Below, piece after piece: positions 1-8,740 of a stretch of 51,548 nucleotides of DNA (position 1 is the first letter of the stretch; each line of letters starts with the position of its first letter). Made by a program: the position numbers and the translations under genes. Source of the DNA: Cytophagales bacterium (GTDB taxonomy: Bacteria; Bacteroidota; Bacteroidia; Cytophagales; Cyclobacteriaceae); the NCBI GenBank assembly GCA_013298505.1, contig JAAFHY010000017.1, forward strand, positions 1 through 51,548, written 5' to 3'. The notes under the pieces are model-generated. The model made no database searches. It was not told the origin of the DNA and saw only the letters and a program-made list of their open reading frames with translations.

Positions 1-1
1 C

Positions 2-1072
2 CTCAAAGGCACAATTTCTATATTGCCTAAATATGAGGAGGGTAAAGTGGTTTATGATAGCTTATTCAAAGTTATTGATAGAGGAATCGCTTATTTAAAT
101 CTACCCTATAACTCAATCAACGCAAACCCTTCTGCTGCGGATATCTACTTCAAAGGGGATAAAACTAAATGGATTAAATTTGCGAACACTTTAAAATTAC
201 GAATGCTGACTCGCATATCTGATGTTCCAGATAGAGCGGCTTTTGTTACCTCTGAGATGGCCAAATTTACTTCAACATCCTTCTTGGGTGCTGGAGAAAA
301 CGTATTATCAAATCCAGGTTATCTCAGAACTGCCGGAAAGTTGAACCAGTTTTACGAGTTCTATGGTTATTCTGCATCTGATGCAAGAGCTGGAAGCCAC
401 GATTTCTACTGTTATAGCAAGTTTTTTATAGATTTCTTGAACAATAGTTTTGATCCAAGAATTGATAGATATGCTTACAAACCAACTGGTGGTGGTGGAC
501 ATGTCGGTGTGCCTTTTGGGGAAGGTGGAGATGTATATATATATACCAAAGTATCTGGTTTTGGACCAGCTTTTATTCCGCAAGATGCTGATGTTAAATC
601 CTCAGATCTATTCAATAGACCGCAGGTGATTATGACATCAGCTGAAAGTTTCTTTTTGCAAGCTGAGGCAGTACAGAGAGGTAAACTGGTAAGCACCCAA
701 ACTGCACAACAGCTATATCAGGCGGGTATTGTCGAGTCCTTTTCTTTACTTGGAGTGCCAAACGCATCAGCATCGGCTGCGACTTATTATACCCAGCCCT
801 TGGATAATGTTGACTTTGTCACTTCAGCAAATAAACTTACTGCGATTCGTACCCAAAAGTGGTTGGCTTTAACAAACTATTCGGGTTTTGAGGCTTGGAC
901 TGAATATAGAAGAACAGGTGTACCAGCTGTTCCTCTGTCTACAAAAGCACTCGGCACTAAGCAACCTAAGCGCTTGCTGTATCCCCTATCGGAATATAGC
1001 GGAAATACAATAAACGTAAATCAGCAAGGAACTATAAATCAGTTTGATAGTAAGATTTTTTGGGCCAACTAA
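2..1072 (+). CDS. SusD/RagB-like (SusD_2 type) nutrient-binding outer-membrane lipoprotein, 5'-truncated by the window
   Basis: This is the C-terminal part of a SusD-family lipoprotein, which normally caps a SusC TonB-dependent receptor and binds the substrate at the cell surface. The frame is open from base 2 through the TTG at 23, so the true start, the lipoprotein signal and probably the susC partner lie left of the window. The segment W-I-K-F-A-N-T-L-K-L-R-M-L around residues 58-70 (counted from base 2) is the helix typical of the SusD_2 subfamily. Further on are the usual S-A-E-S-F-F-L-Q-A-E-A motif and, near the end, the W-x-E-Y-R-R-T-G motif followed by R-L-L-Y-P. The substrate cannot be read from the sequence. 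The next gene starts 12 bases downstream, so the two are probably co-transcribed. Family assignment is confident; substrate is unknown. Confidence 0.88.
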   Translation, partial: LKGTISILPKYEEGKVVYDSLFKVIDRGIAYLNLPYNSINANPSAADIYFKGDKTKWIKFANTLKLRMLTRISDVPDRAAFVTSEMAKFTSTSFLGAGENVLSNPGYLRTAGKLNQFYEFYGYSASDARAGSHDFYCYSKFFIDFLNNSFDPRIDRYAYKPTGGGGHVGVPFGEGGDVYIYTKVSGFGPAFIPQDADVKSSDLFNRPQVIMTSAESFFLQAEAVQRGKLVSTQTAQQLYQAGIVESFSLLGVPNASASAATYYTQPLDNVDFVTSANKLTAIRTQKWLALTNYSGFEAWTEYRRTGVPAVPLSTKALGTKQPKRLLYPLSEYSGNTINVNQQGTINQFDSKIFWAN

Positions 1073-1084
1073 TAGATAAAACAT

Positions 1085-2074
1085 ATGAAAAAAATATTCT
1101 TATATCCATTGTTTTTTGTGCTGCTTAGCGCGATTTCGTGTGTTGAAGATAAGGGCTTTACCGATATCTCAAATTCTAAAAACCTGAGGCCTGTGGTGTC
1201 TCTATATGGGAATCAAAACGGAAGGTATTCTTCTGCTTTACAGATTTCAGCATCAGAAGATTTTTCGTTGACCGTATCAAGTTCAGTATCAAATTCTGAT
1301 TTGATTGTTACATTTAAAAATGATGGTCAAGCAGCTGTAGATAAGTATAATTTAGAATTGGAAGATGAAGCTAAGGCTGCAGGTGACACTCTAGCTGATG
1401 GTTCAGTTGATCCGGATTTATTCCAACCGTTTATTCTTTTACCAGCTGCTTTTTATACTATCCCTTCCTTATCTGTAACTCTCCCTAGAGGAACACGTGA
1501 TGTTAACTTTGTGGTTAAGGTTAAGTCAGAAAGTTTAAGTCTAGACGAGAAGTATGTGTTGCCCTTATCAATCGAATCTGTCTCGGGTGCTTCTAATGCT
1601 GTTATTTCGGAAAATCAAAAATCAGTTTTAGCCTATATTCAATTGAAGAATAAGTATGATGGTCTCTATACCGTAACAGGCACACTGACCGATGTAATAG
1701 TTCCTACAATCACTGGGTTTTATCCATGGAAAGTAGCGCTCGTTACAAATAGTGCTAATCAGGTGCTCTTGTATTCCGTAGACGCAGGGTTTGCCTTGCG
1801 CCACTTAATATTAAGTGGTACGAGCCTCTCGTCATACGGGAACGTAGGAGTCGCTTTTGATTTTGATCCTGTAACAAATAAAGTTACGAAGGCCTCTAAC
1901 TTTTTGGTTGATCCTGCGCCTAGGTCACGTTCTATTGAATTAGATCCAACAGGTGAAAACGTATGGAATCCTACAACTAAAACTCTTAAGGTTAGGTACT
2001 TTTTGTTTCAAAGCGGGGGTACGGTGAAAAGGACAACTTTTGATGAAACTTTCACTTTTACAGGTAGCAGATAA
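1085..2074 (+). CDS. BT_3987/DUF1735-like surface lipoprotein of a SusCD-type locus
   Basis: A 329-residue protein with a lipoprotein signal peptide (lipobox ending S-A-I-S-C near residue 19). It carries an N-terminal Ig-like domain of the BT_3987/DUF1735 type. The signature is the region around residues 120-165, where an aromatic-rich strand is followed by L-P-R-G-T-R-D-V-N-F-V-V-K-V and L-S-L-D-E-K-Y-V-L-P-L-S-I. The second half begins with N-K-Y-D-G-L-Y-T-V-T-G-T, the usual lead-in to the C-terminal beta-rich domain. Proteins of this type are encoded just after susCD pairs and are thought to act as accessory surface binding proteins. It follows the SusD gene by 12 bases and ends before a strong hairpin at 2098. 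The ligand is unknown. Confidence 0.8.
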   Translation: MKKIFLYPLFFVLLSAISCVEDKGFTDISNSKNLRPVVSLYGNQNGRYSSALQISASEDFSLTVSSSVSNSDLIVTFKNDGQAAVDKYNLELEDEAKAAGDTLADGSVDPDLFQPFILLPAAFYTIPSLSVTLPRGTRDVNFVVKVKSESLSLDEKYVLPLSIESVSGASNAVISENQKSVLAYIQLKNKYDGLYTVTGTLTDVIVPTITGFYPWKVALVTNSANQVLLYSVDAGFALRHLILSGTSLSSYGNVGVAFDFDPVTNKVTKASNFLVDPAPRSRSIELDPTGENVWNPTTKTLKVRYFLFQSGGTVKRTTFDETFTFTGSR

Positions 2075-2097
2075 TACTTTTTGATTTTTGAAATATG

Positions 2098-2134
2098 GGG
2101 AGGCTGTCTCGATTCGTAGAGAAGCCTCCCTTTG
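2098..2134 (+). terminator. Intrinsic-type terminator after the SusD/DUF1735-like unit
   Basis: GGGAGGCT at 2098-2105 pairs perfectly with AGCCTCCC at 2123-2130, with a further CTC/GAG pairing inside the loop. A short T-rich stretch (TTTG then TTTT) follows. It lies 23 bases after the stop codon and separates this unit from the next receptor operon. Confidence 0.75.
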
Positions 2135-2246
2135 TAATTTTATGTGTTTTACGCAAATTGTGTTTATGAAATATTGCCTAAATAGTTCTCTAGTTGAACG
2201 GGTTTACTTTTTTTGACGATGGGTGACTTCAAGTTGATGAGGGGAA

Positions 2247-5003
2247 ATGATTGTTGATTTTTTAGTAAAAAAGGTTGGTTCGTTTTTTAAGGGGGATACT
2301 AATTTAGTGTTTTCGCTAACTTTATTTTTTGTTTTTACTATTTCCCCCACTCAAGTATCAGGTCAAGTGCTTGATATCAAGATACAGAGGTCTACGATAG
2401 ATAAATCCTTATTAGATATTGTAAAGGATATCGAAAAGGATAGTTCTATACGCGTCTTTTACCTTTCGGATTGGTTAAACGGATTGTCCATTAACGATGA
2501 GTACTTAGGGAAAAATCTTGGAGATTTACTAAGCAATACCTTAGTTAATTCGGGTATTAGTTTCATTCAATTATATGGTTATTTATTAGTTTTTTCTAAA
2601 GACCCAACCCTAGCGCTTGAAAGGGAAGATATAATTTCAAGGGTTCATTCTCAACAAAAAAAGTTTGAAGCAATAGTAATTGGTAGTAAGAACCTAGCTT
2701 TCTCAGGTAAAGAGGTTAGAGTTAGCGGCTTGATAACTGATTTTAAATCTTCTGATCCATTGGGGGGAGTTAGTGTTTCTGTTTTGAATGCTAAAAGGTC
2801 AACTGTTGCTGGCCCAGATGGTAAATACGAATTATTACTTCCCGCTGGGCGTCATATTATCTCTTATCAATATCTAAATTATGAGGAGAAAATTATCGAT
2901 TTAGAGCTTTTTGAAGGAGGAAGACTCGATATTAATTTATTAGAAATACCAAAGTTGTTAGAAGAGGTGATAATTAGCGACCAGCGTCAGAACGCGCCCA
3001 ACAATTTGGTCGGTCAAACTTATTTGAAGTTAACAGATTTAAAAAAGCTGCCATCTTTTCTTGGTGAAGTTGATATAATTAGGCAAATCCAAACCTTACC
3101 TGGTGTTACCTCAGTAGGTGAAGTGTCTTCTGGTTTCAATGTCCGTGGCGGTGGGGCGGATCAAAATTTAGTGCTTTATGATGGGACACAAGTCTTCAAT
3201 AGCTCTCATGTTTTTGGTTTTTTTTCGGCATTTAATTCAGATGCTATTAAACAAGTTTCCTTCTATAAAGGAGGTGTTCCAGCAGATTACGGAGGTAGGG
3301 TATCTTCTGTACTAGAGATTGTCTCTAAAGAAGGTAATTGCAAGAAATGGGAGAGTTCTGGTGGCCTCGGTATTATATTAAGTCATCTTACCTTAAGCGG
3401 CCCAATAAAAAAAAATACCTCATCGGTCTTAGCGTCTTTTCGTTCGTCTTATTCAGATTGGGTTCTCAGGGCATTTGTGCCCACCTATAAAGGGATTCAA
3501 AATAGTTCAGTTACGTTTTATGATGCTTCACTTAAGCTAACCCATAAATTTGATGAAAAAAATAAGATATCTTTTTCAGGTTATTTTAGTAAAGATAGCT
3601 TTGGCTTACCAAGCGATACCACATTCGTATGGCAGAATTTACTAGGATCTATTCACTTTGATCACATTTTCAATACTCGAATATTTTCGACAGTTATACT
3701 AAGTTATGGTGAGTATGGCTATAGAATTTCAGATAAAGACCCTTTGACTTCTTATGATTTACGGTACAAAATTAGCTATCCTTCACTCAAGGCTGATCTG
3801 AATTTTACCAAGGGTAGGCACAAATTGGCTTTAGGAGTAAGCAGTATTCTATATACTGTTCAACCAGGCTTCTTAGAACCATCCGCTCCAACATCCAGCG
3901 TTAAGGCTTACAAAGTAAACAACCAATATTCCATTGAAAATTCAGTTTTCGTTAACGATCAGGTTAATTTTAACGAAAGATTGTACTTCAATTTGGGTGT
4001 TAGAATCCCATTATTCACCAGCTTAGGTGAAGCAGAATTATATTCTTATTTAGAGAACGCTACGAAAAGTGATGCATCTAGAATTGACACAATATTTTTT
4101 AAATCTGGGGAAACAATTAAAAATTATTTGGGAATCGAACCACGATTTTCATTGAATTATAACCTTTCCCCAAATTCCGCTATAAAGGTTGGATATAATC
4201 GCATTTTTCAATTTGTACATCTTATTTCTAATTCTTTAGCCATTAACCCAATTGATGTGTGGCAACCAAGCAATTACTATTTCCGGCCACAGCAGGGTGA
4301 CCAAATTTCCTTGGGATTTTACACCAATAGAATGAAAGAGACCTACCAATTCTCGCTAGAGAGTTTTTATAAAATCATTGATAATATTTTGGATTTTAAG
4401 GATGGGGCACAGTTAGTACTAAATCCAGCTCCCGAGACTGCCCTATTAAGCGGTGTAGCGAAATCGTATGGTTTGGAGTTTTCGATTGCAAAGGCAAAGG
4501 GAAGACTAACAGGAGAATTAAATTATACTTATTCAAGGTCATTTCGCAAAGTCAGTGGAAATTTCGATGAGGAGACTATTAATAAAGGCGATTGGTATCC
4601 GTCAAATGTAGATCAGCCAAATATTATAAACCTTACTTGGAAGTACAATCTGTCCCGAAGATTTTTCTTTACTGGAAATTTTACTTATCGAACTGGTCGC
4701 CCGATAACCGTTCCCTATTCATATTCAGTTATTGATAATGTGCCGATTGTGAATTTTTCCGAAAGAAATAGTTATAGAATACCAGATTACCATCGCTTAG
4801 ATATTGCTTTGGTAATGGAAGGTAGTCATCGGAGAAAGAAATTTTGGGATGGAACTTGGATACTTTCTTTTTATAACGTTTACTCTCGGGCTAATGTGTT
4901 TTCTGTCTTTTATGCCAAAAATGCTAATGGGTTACAAACTGCTTATAGTATGTCGATAATAGGTTCAATCGTCCCCTCTATTTCTTACCAATTTAAGTTT
5001 TAG
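2247..5003 (+). CDS. TonB-dependent outer-membrane receptor with STN and carboxypeptidase-like domains
   Basis: A 918-residue TonB-dependent receptor. Domains in order: signal peptide to about residue 39 (cut near V-S-G-Q); an STN (secretin/TonB short N-terminal) domain at about 43-115, typical of receptors that signal to an ECF sigma/anti-sigma system or use a FecA-like N-terminal fold; a carboxypeptidase-regulatory-like Ig domain at about 152-240; a plug at about 265-365 (R-Q-I-Q-T-L-P-G-V, then F-N-V-R-G-G-G-A-D-Q-N); and a barrel ending in Y-Q-F-K-F with the terminal aromatic expected of outer-membrane barrels. The ATG follows GAGGGGAA closely, a good ribosome binding site for this phylum. 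It is the first gene of a tight trio with a DUF4249 lipoprotein and an MG2-type protein. The ligand is unknown. Confidence 0.88.
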   Translation: MIVDFLVKKVGSFFKGDTNLVFSLTLFFVFTISPTQVSGQVLDIKIQRSTIDKSLLDIVKDIEKDSSIRVFYLSDWLNGLSINDEYLGKNLGDLLSNTLVNSGISFIQLYGYLLVFSKDPTLALEREDIISRVHSQQKKFEAIVIGSKNLAFSGKEVRVSGLITDFKSSDPLGGVSVSVLNAKRSTVAGPDGKYELLLPAGRHIISYQYLNYEEKIIDLELFEGGRLDINLLEIPKLLEEVIISDQRQNAPNNLVGQTYLKLTDLKKLPSFLGEVDIIRQIQTLPGVTSVGEVSSGFNVRGGGADQNLVLYDGTQVFNSSHVFGFFSAFNSDAIKQVSFYKGGVPADYGGRVSSVLEIVSKEGNCKKWESSGGLGIILSHLTLSGPIKKNTSSVLASFRSSYSDWVLRAFVPTYKGIQNSSVTFYDASLKLTHKFDEKNKISFSGYFSKDSFGLPSDTTFVWQNLLGSIHFDHIFNTRIFSTVILSYGEYGYRISDKDPLTSYDLRYKISYPSLKADLNFTKGRHKLALGVSSILYTVQPGFLEPSAPTSSVKAYKVNNQYSIENSVFVNDQVNFNERLYFNLGVRIPLFTSLGEAELYSYLENATKSDASRIDTIFFKSGETIKNYLGIEPRFSLNYNLSPNSAIKVGYNRIFQFVHLISNSLAINPIDVWQPSNYYFRPQQGDQISLGFYTNRMKETYQFSLESFYKIIDNILDFKDGAQLVLNPAPETALLSGVAKSYGLEFSIAKAKGRLTGELNYTYSRSFRKVSGNFDEETINKGDWYPSNVDQPNIINLTWKYNLSRRFFFTGNFTYRTGRPITVPYSYSVIDNVPIVNFSERNSYRIPDYHRLDIALVMEGSHRRKKFWDGTWILSFYNVYSRANVFSVFYAKNANGLQTAYSMSIIGSIVPSISYQFKF

Positions 5004-5007
5004 TTAA

Positions 5008-6129
5008 ATGAAATTAAGAAGGCTTTTTTTCTTATTGTTTCTCTTCGGGGATGGCTGTATTCAGCCACTTAACATTGAACTCTATTCACAACAAGTAAGT
5101 ATTGTAGTAGACGGTATGATTACAGATCAACCTGGTCCTTACTTGGTAAAATTATTTAAAACAAAACCCTTAGATAGTCAATTAGAAGGACCCGATTGGA
5201 TAAAAGGAGCTGCGGTAACTCTTTTTGATGATGCTGGAAATATGGAGGATTTAACGGAGTATTTACCGGGCAATTACCAGACTAGTCCTACTGGTATGGT
5301 CGGAGTAATTGGTAGAAGTTATTTTATCAAGATAGTTACTTCCGGTCAGTCTGTTTATGAGTCCCTCCCTGAAGTTTTGATGCCAGTAGCGGATATTGAA
5401 GATCTATCCTTTGAGTTCATATTATCTGAGGATCCACTAAAGTCGGATCATCTTAAAACTAAAAATGGGTTTAAATTATTTGTGAAAACTGCAGTGCCAA
5501 GAAAAAATAATGGCATTCGATGGCGTGTAACAGGTATGTATGAAGTTAAAACGGCCCCTGAGACAAAAACAACTACTAGGGGGGGGGCTGCGGGAAGTAT
5601 TATTATAGTGCCAGATCCTCCACCCTGTAGCGGATGGAGCTACAATCCTCGATTAGGTTTAGTACAAGGCAGTAAGTTGTGCAGTTGTTGTAATTGTTGG
5701 ATTACTGAGTTTAATGATAAACCTCTATTGGCAGATACAAAATTTAATAAAGAGGGCGATTTTTTTAAAATGAATGTCGGTTTTATCCCAGCGAGTAAGC
5801 GAACTTTTTTTAATAAGTATTTCATTGAGGTAGAGCAGTTTAGTATTTCGAAAAATACCAGTGATTTTTGGGATAAGTTGAGGCAACAGCAGCAAACTGG
5901 GAGCGATCTCTTCCAAGTCCCTCCACCGAAAACGGTAGGTAATATTAAATCAGTCACTCCAGGAGCAACTCCAGTATTAGGATTGTTTTCAGCTTCTTCA
6001 GTAAAGAAAAAATCCATGTTTATTGACAAAACGAGTATTCCCTATCAGCTTCCAGAAATTGATGTAATTCCAGAAAGTTGTCTTCAACTCTCAAAATACA
6101 GTTCAAATGTTAAACCATTATTTTGGTAG
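5008..6129 (+). CDS. DUF4249 family lipoprotein, partner of the upstream TonB receptor
   Basis: A 373-residue protein of the DUF4249 family, which in Bacteroidota is usually encoded directly after an STN/carboxypeptidase-like TonB receptor, as here (4-base gap). The signal peptide ends in G-D-G-C-I-Q-P; Asp two residues before the lipid-accepting Cys is unusual for a lipobox. The N-terminal beta-sandwich begins V-S-I-V-V-D-G-M-I-T-D, the standard DUF4249 opening. A cysteine cluster C-S-C-C-N-C-W around residues 227-233 is typical of the family's variable insert. A run of nine G bases at 5579-5587 lies inside the gene and encodes R-G-G-A; it could be prone to slippage. Function is unknown, probably an accessory surface or periplasmic-face lipoprotein of the receptor. 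Confidence 0.82.
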   Translation: MKLRRLFFLLFLFGDGCIQPLNIELYSQQVSIVVDGMITDQPGPYLVKLFKTKPLDSQLEGPDWIKGAAVTLFDDAGNMEDLTEYLPGNYQTSPTGMVGVIGRSYFIKIVTSGQSVYESLPEVLMPVADIEDLSFEFILSEDPLKSDHLKTKNGFKLFVKTAVPRKNNGIRWRVTGMYEVKTAPETKTTTRGGAAGSIIIVPDPPPCSGWSYNPRLGLVQGSKLCSCCNCWITEFNDKPLLADTKFNKEGDFFKMNVGFIPASKRTFFNKYFIEVEQFSISKNTSDFWDKLRQQQQTGSDLFQVPPPKTVGNIKSVTPGATPVLGLFSASSVKKKSMFIDKTSIPYQLPEIDVIPESCLQLSKYSSNVKPLFW

Positions 6130-6132
6130 GTA

Positions 6133-8484
6133 ATGAGGAATGCGATTTTGTTTTTGAGCACCAGTGCCTTTTTTGCCTTTGGCTTCGTTTTTTTTTATGA
6201 AGATACTTCGGGGCTTATAAGGAAAAAGTACGCTCAGTATATATCTACTTATAATAGAGCGAAAATAGATATTTTGTTTAGCCAACCATCGTATAGCAGA
6301 GGAGACACTGCATTTTTTAGATTATATTACTTGAATGCCTCAGATCTTAGCTTTAAGAAAGGAATTGAAGTTATTCACTTAAATATTTTTGACAATGAAG
6401 GCAAGGAGATTTTGGCAAGTGAATTATTGGTTAGAGATGGCTTCAGCAAAGCTAATTTGGTATTTCCTCGCCAACTACCCCCAGGAGCATATTTGATAAT
6501 AGCGCATAGTGATTGGATGAAGAATATGGATGAGTCTCTTTATTTTAAACGCGAAATAATGCTTACTGATCGAAAGAAATTAAAGGTAGTGACTGAGAAT
6601 GATAACAAGTTTATTGAAATTTATCCTGAAGGAGGTAGTTTAATAGAGGAAGTAGAAAATAACGTTTTATTTAAGCTGAAGAATAGTAATAGCAATAGTG
6701 AGTTGATTATAAAAAATTCTCTTGGAGATATAATTGCAACAACTCCTTTGGATGCCCATGGAATGGCCGAAATAAAAGTTAGGCCTAAAAACGGAGAAAA
6801 ATATAGCGTAGAGTATTTGTCTAATAAAAATTTGGTAGCAAAGTCACTGTTGCCAAATGTTAAAAAGGAGGGCTTGTCTCTCCAGGTACTCATGACCGAT
6901 AATTTTAGACCAACCAATTTAGTCGTTCGAACTAAAGGAATTGATTTAAATAATAAGTACTCTGTTGTAATGATCAATGCATCTGGTATAGTTTTCGTGA
7001 TCCCGCTTGTTTTTGGAATTGATGATTATGAAAAGAGCATTCCATTGTCAAAGAATTTACCAAGAGGCATTTCTCAAATATGCATACTTGATAATGACCT
7101 GAAAGTTCAGGCTGAGCGGTTAATTTTTGTTGGTATAGAAGATGAACTAAGCATAGATTTTGAAATGTCAGACTTTTACCGAACTCGCGAAGAAGTCGAT
7201 GTAAGGGTATCTATTCAAGATCAAGACAAGATTCCACTAAGTGCTAAATTTTCTGTCAGGGTTTTTAATTCCAGTATTTTTGATTCATCAGATGAAAACA
7301 TTGTTACTAACCTTATATTTTCAAGTGATCTGCCTTTCGCTAGAGAACTTAATAATATGAAGTCGGTAGAATGGTTGAACCGCCATTTAATTACTCAAAA
7401 ATGTAATTGGATAGATTTTGAAAGTATATTGTTAAACTCACGACCACTCTTTAAACCAACTAGCTATCAGGTTCTTTCTGGCGTGGCTTATAACAGTCAA
7501 TCGACTCCGGTTCAAGATTCGACTTTAATCACATTTTTTTTAAAAAATGAGATACTGGGGTACGAAGGTTACGCAAATCAGAGTGGACGCTTTCAAGTAC
7601 CCTTGCAGTATAGTTTGTTTGGCGCCCAAGACATTTTTTATTCGGCAAGTTTTAATGGACGTGATATTAACGATATTACTATCAAGCTCGATAAGGACTC
7701 GTCATGCAATTTTCAAGCTCGTACTGCTGTGGAAATTGAAGAGCTTGATGTATATGCCAATTATTTTCATTCGAAAACAGTTATTGATAATTCTTACGGC
7801 TTCTATTCTGGCAAAACAACCTTTAACAATCTAAAGGCTAATCCAAACGACCCTTTCGAGGAAGAATTGGGTGGTGCCGATATCACCGTCAACTTGAAGG
7901 ATTATGTTGTTTTTCCAACAATGTCCGAACTCATTCGCGAAGTGGTTCGTTCAGTTGAGCACCGAAAAATAAAAGGTAAAGACATTATTAGAGTTTATAC
8001 TACACAAAAGCGCCCAAATAATTCCTCTCAGCCTTTATATATTATCGATGGAATTCTAACAAAGAATACAGATTATTTTTTAAAATTGAATCCTGAAGAT
8101 GTGTTGACTTTGAAAGTGATTAAAGATTCAAATAAGCTAACTAGGTTTGGCTCGTTGGGGAATAATGGTATAATTATGGTTGAAACACGAACCCGGTATT
8201 GGGGAAAATCACACGAAGAAAAATCTTTTTATTACACTGGATTTTCAGATACGATCACTACCAAAGTCATTAATTCTTATCCAGCAAACATCCCAGACCT
8301 TCGCGCATCCCTTTATTGGAATCCTAATCTGATGACAAATGATGTAGGCGAGAGTCATTTTAATTTCCGAATTTCAGATCATACTGGGGATTTTGTAATT
8401 CAGATTCAAGGAATAACTCAGGATGGGATCCCTTTTTTTAAGCAAAAAAATTTTTCTGTGGTATTTAAAAATCACCAAAAATAA
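6133..8484 (+). CDS. Exported MG2-type protein with a C-terminal TonB-plug-like segment
   Basis: A 783-residue protein starting 3 bases after the DUF4249 gene. Residues 1-20 form a hydrophobic signal or anchor. At about 44-145 there is a macroglobulin-like MG2 domain (I-D-I-L-F-S-Q-P-S-Y-S-R-G-D-T-A-F). A carboxypeptidase-like beta domain lies near 445-525. Around 655-690 the sequence L-Y-I-I-D-G-I, then L-K-V-I-K-D and G-N-N-G-I-I-M-V-E-T-R resembles the plug of SusC/TonB receptors, but no barrel follows. The last 60 residues (S-L-Y-W-N-P-N, then F-x-I-S-D-H-T-G-D-F-V-I-Q-I-Q-G) resemble the closing domain of this Bacteroidota family. Related proteins are annotated only as MG2 or plug-domain proteins. 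A role with the upstream receptor is inferred from position. Confidence 0.72.
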   Translation: MRNAILFLSTSAFFAFGFVFFYEDTSGLIRKKYAQYISTYNRAKIDILFSQPSYSRGDTAFFRLYYLNASDLSFKKGIEVIHLNIFDNEGKEILASELLVRDGFSKANLVFPRQLPPGAYLIIAHSDWMKNMDESLYFKREIMLTDRKKLKVVTENDNKFIEIYPEGGSLIEEVENNVLFKLKNSNSNSELIIKNSLGDIIATTPLDAHGMAEIKVRPKNGEKYSVEYLSNKNLVAKSLLPNVKKEGLSLQVLMTDNFRPTNLVVRTKGIDLNNKYSVVMINASGIVFVIPLVFGIDDYEKSIPLSKNLPRGISQICILDNDLKVQAERLIFVGIEDELSIDFEMSDFYRTREEVDVRVSIQDQDKIPLSAKFSVRVFNSSIFDSSDENIVTNLIFSSDLPFARELNNMKSVEWLNRHLITQKCNWIDFESILLNSRPLFKPTSYQVLSGVAYNSQSTPVQDSTLITFFLKNEILGYEGYANQSGRFQVPLQYSLFGAQDIFYSASFNGRDINDITIKLDKDSSCNFQARTAVEIEELDVYANYFHSKTVIDNSYGFYSGKTTFNNLKANPNDPFEEELGGADITVNLKDYVVFPTMSELIREVVRSVEHRKIKGKDIIRVYTTQKRPNNSSQPLYIIDGILTKNTDYFLKLNPEDVLTLKVIKDSNKLTRFGSLGNNGIIMVETRTRYWGKSHEEKSFYYTGFSDTITTKVINSYPANIPDLRASLYWNPNLMTNDVGESHFNFRISDHTGDFVIQIQGITQDGIPFFKQKNFSVVFKNHQK

Positions 8485-8740
8485 ATTATGCTTTAAAAAC
8501 TTAATAAGGTTCTAATGACAGTAATATAATGTGATTTAGTCGCCTTTGAGGAACACCTTAACCATCGCCATTCACTGTACATTTTAGTCAACCAAATCAA
8601 ACTATTTTCGCAGAAGTGTTTGCACTGCTGTATTCAGATTAATGAGGCATGGCCAAACCGATACGGTTGATCACTATTGGTATTGATGTTACATCATGCT
8701 CGCACCTTGGCGTTTGCTTAAACCGTTTAAAAAAGTTCAG
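8485..8740. other. Intergenic region between convergent genes; nothing clear in it
   Basis: 256 bases between two convergent stop codons. Only short palindromes are visible: AACCG/CGGTT at 8656-8668 and TTAAAC/GTTTAA at 8718-8730. Neither is followed by a clear T-run, and no conserved gene or RNA is recognisable. Confidence 0.5.

Noticed and set aside
7547-7834. A 95-codon frame inside the MG2/plug-like gene
   Set aside because: It is a +1 shadow; the main frame stays open and carries the family motifs, so no frameshift is needed.
8656-8668. AACCG-ATA-CGGTT mini-hairpin between convergent genes
   Set aside because: Short stem with no T-run on either strand; a terminator call is not justified.
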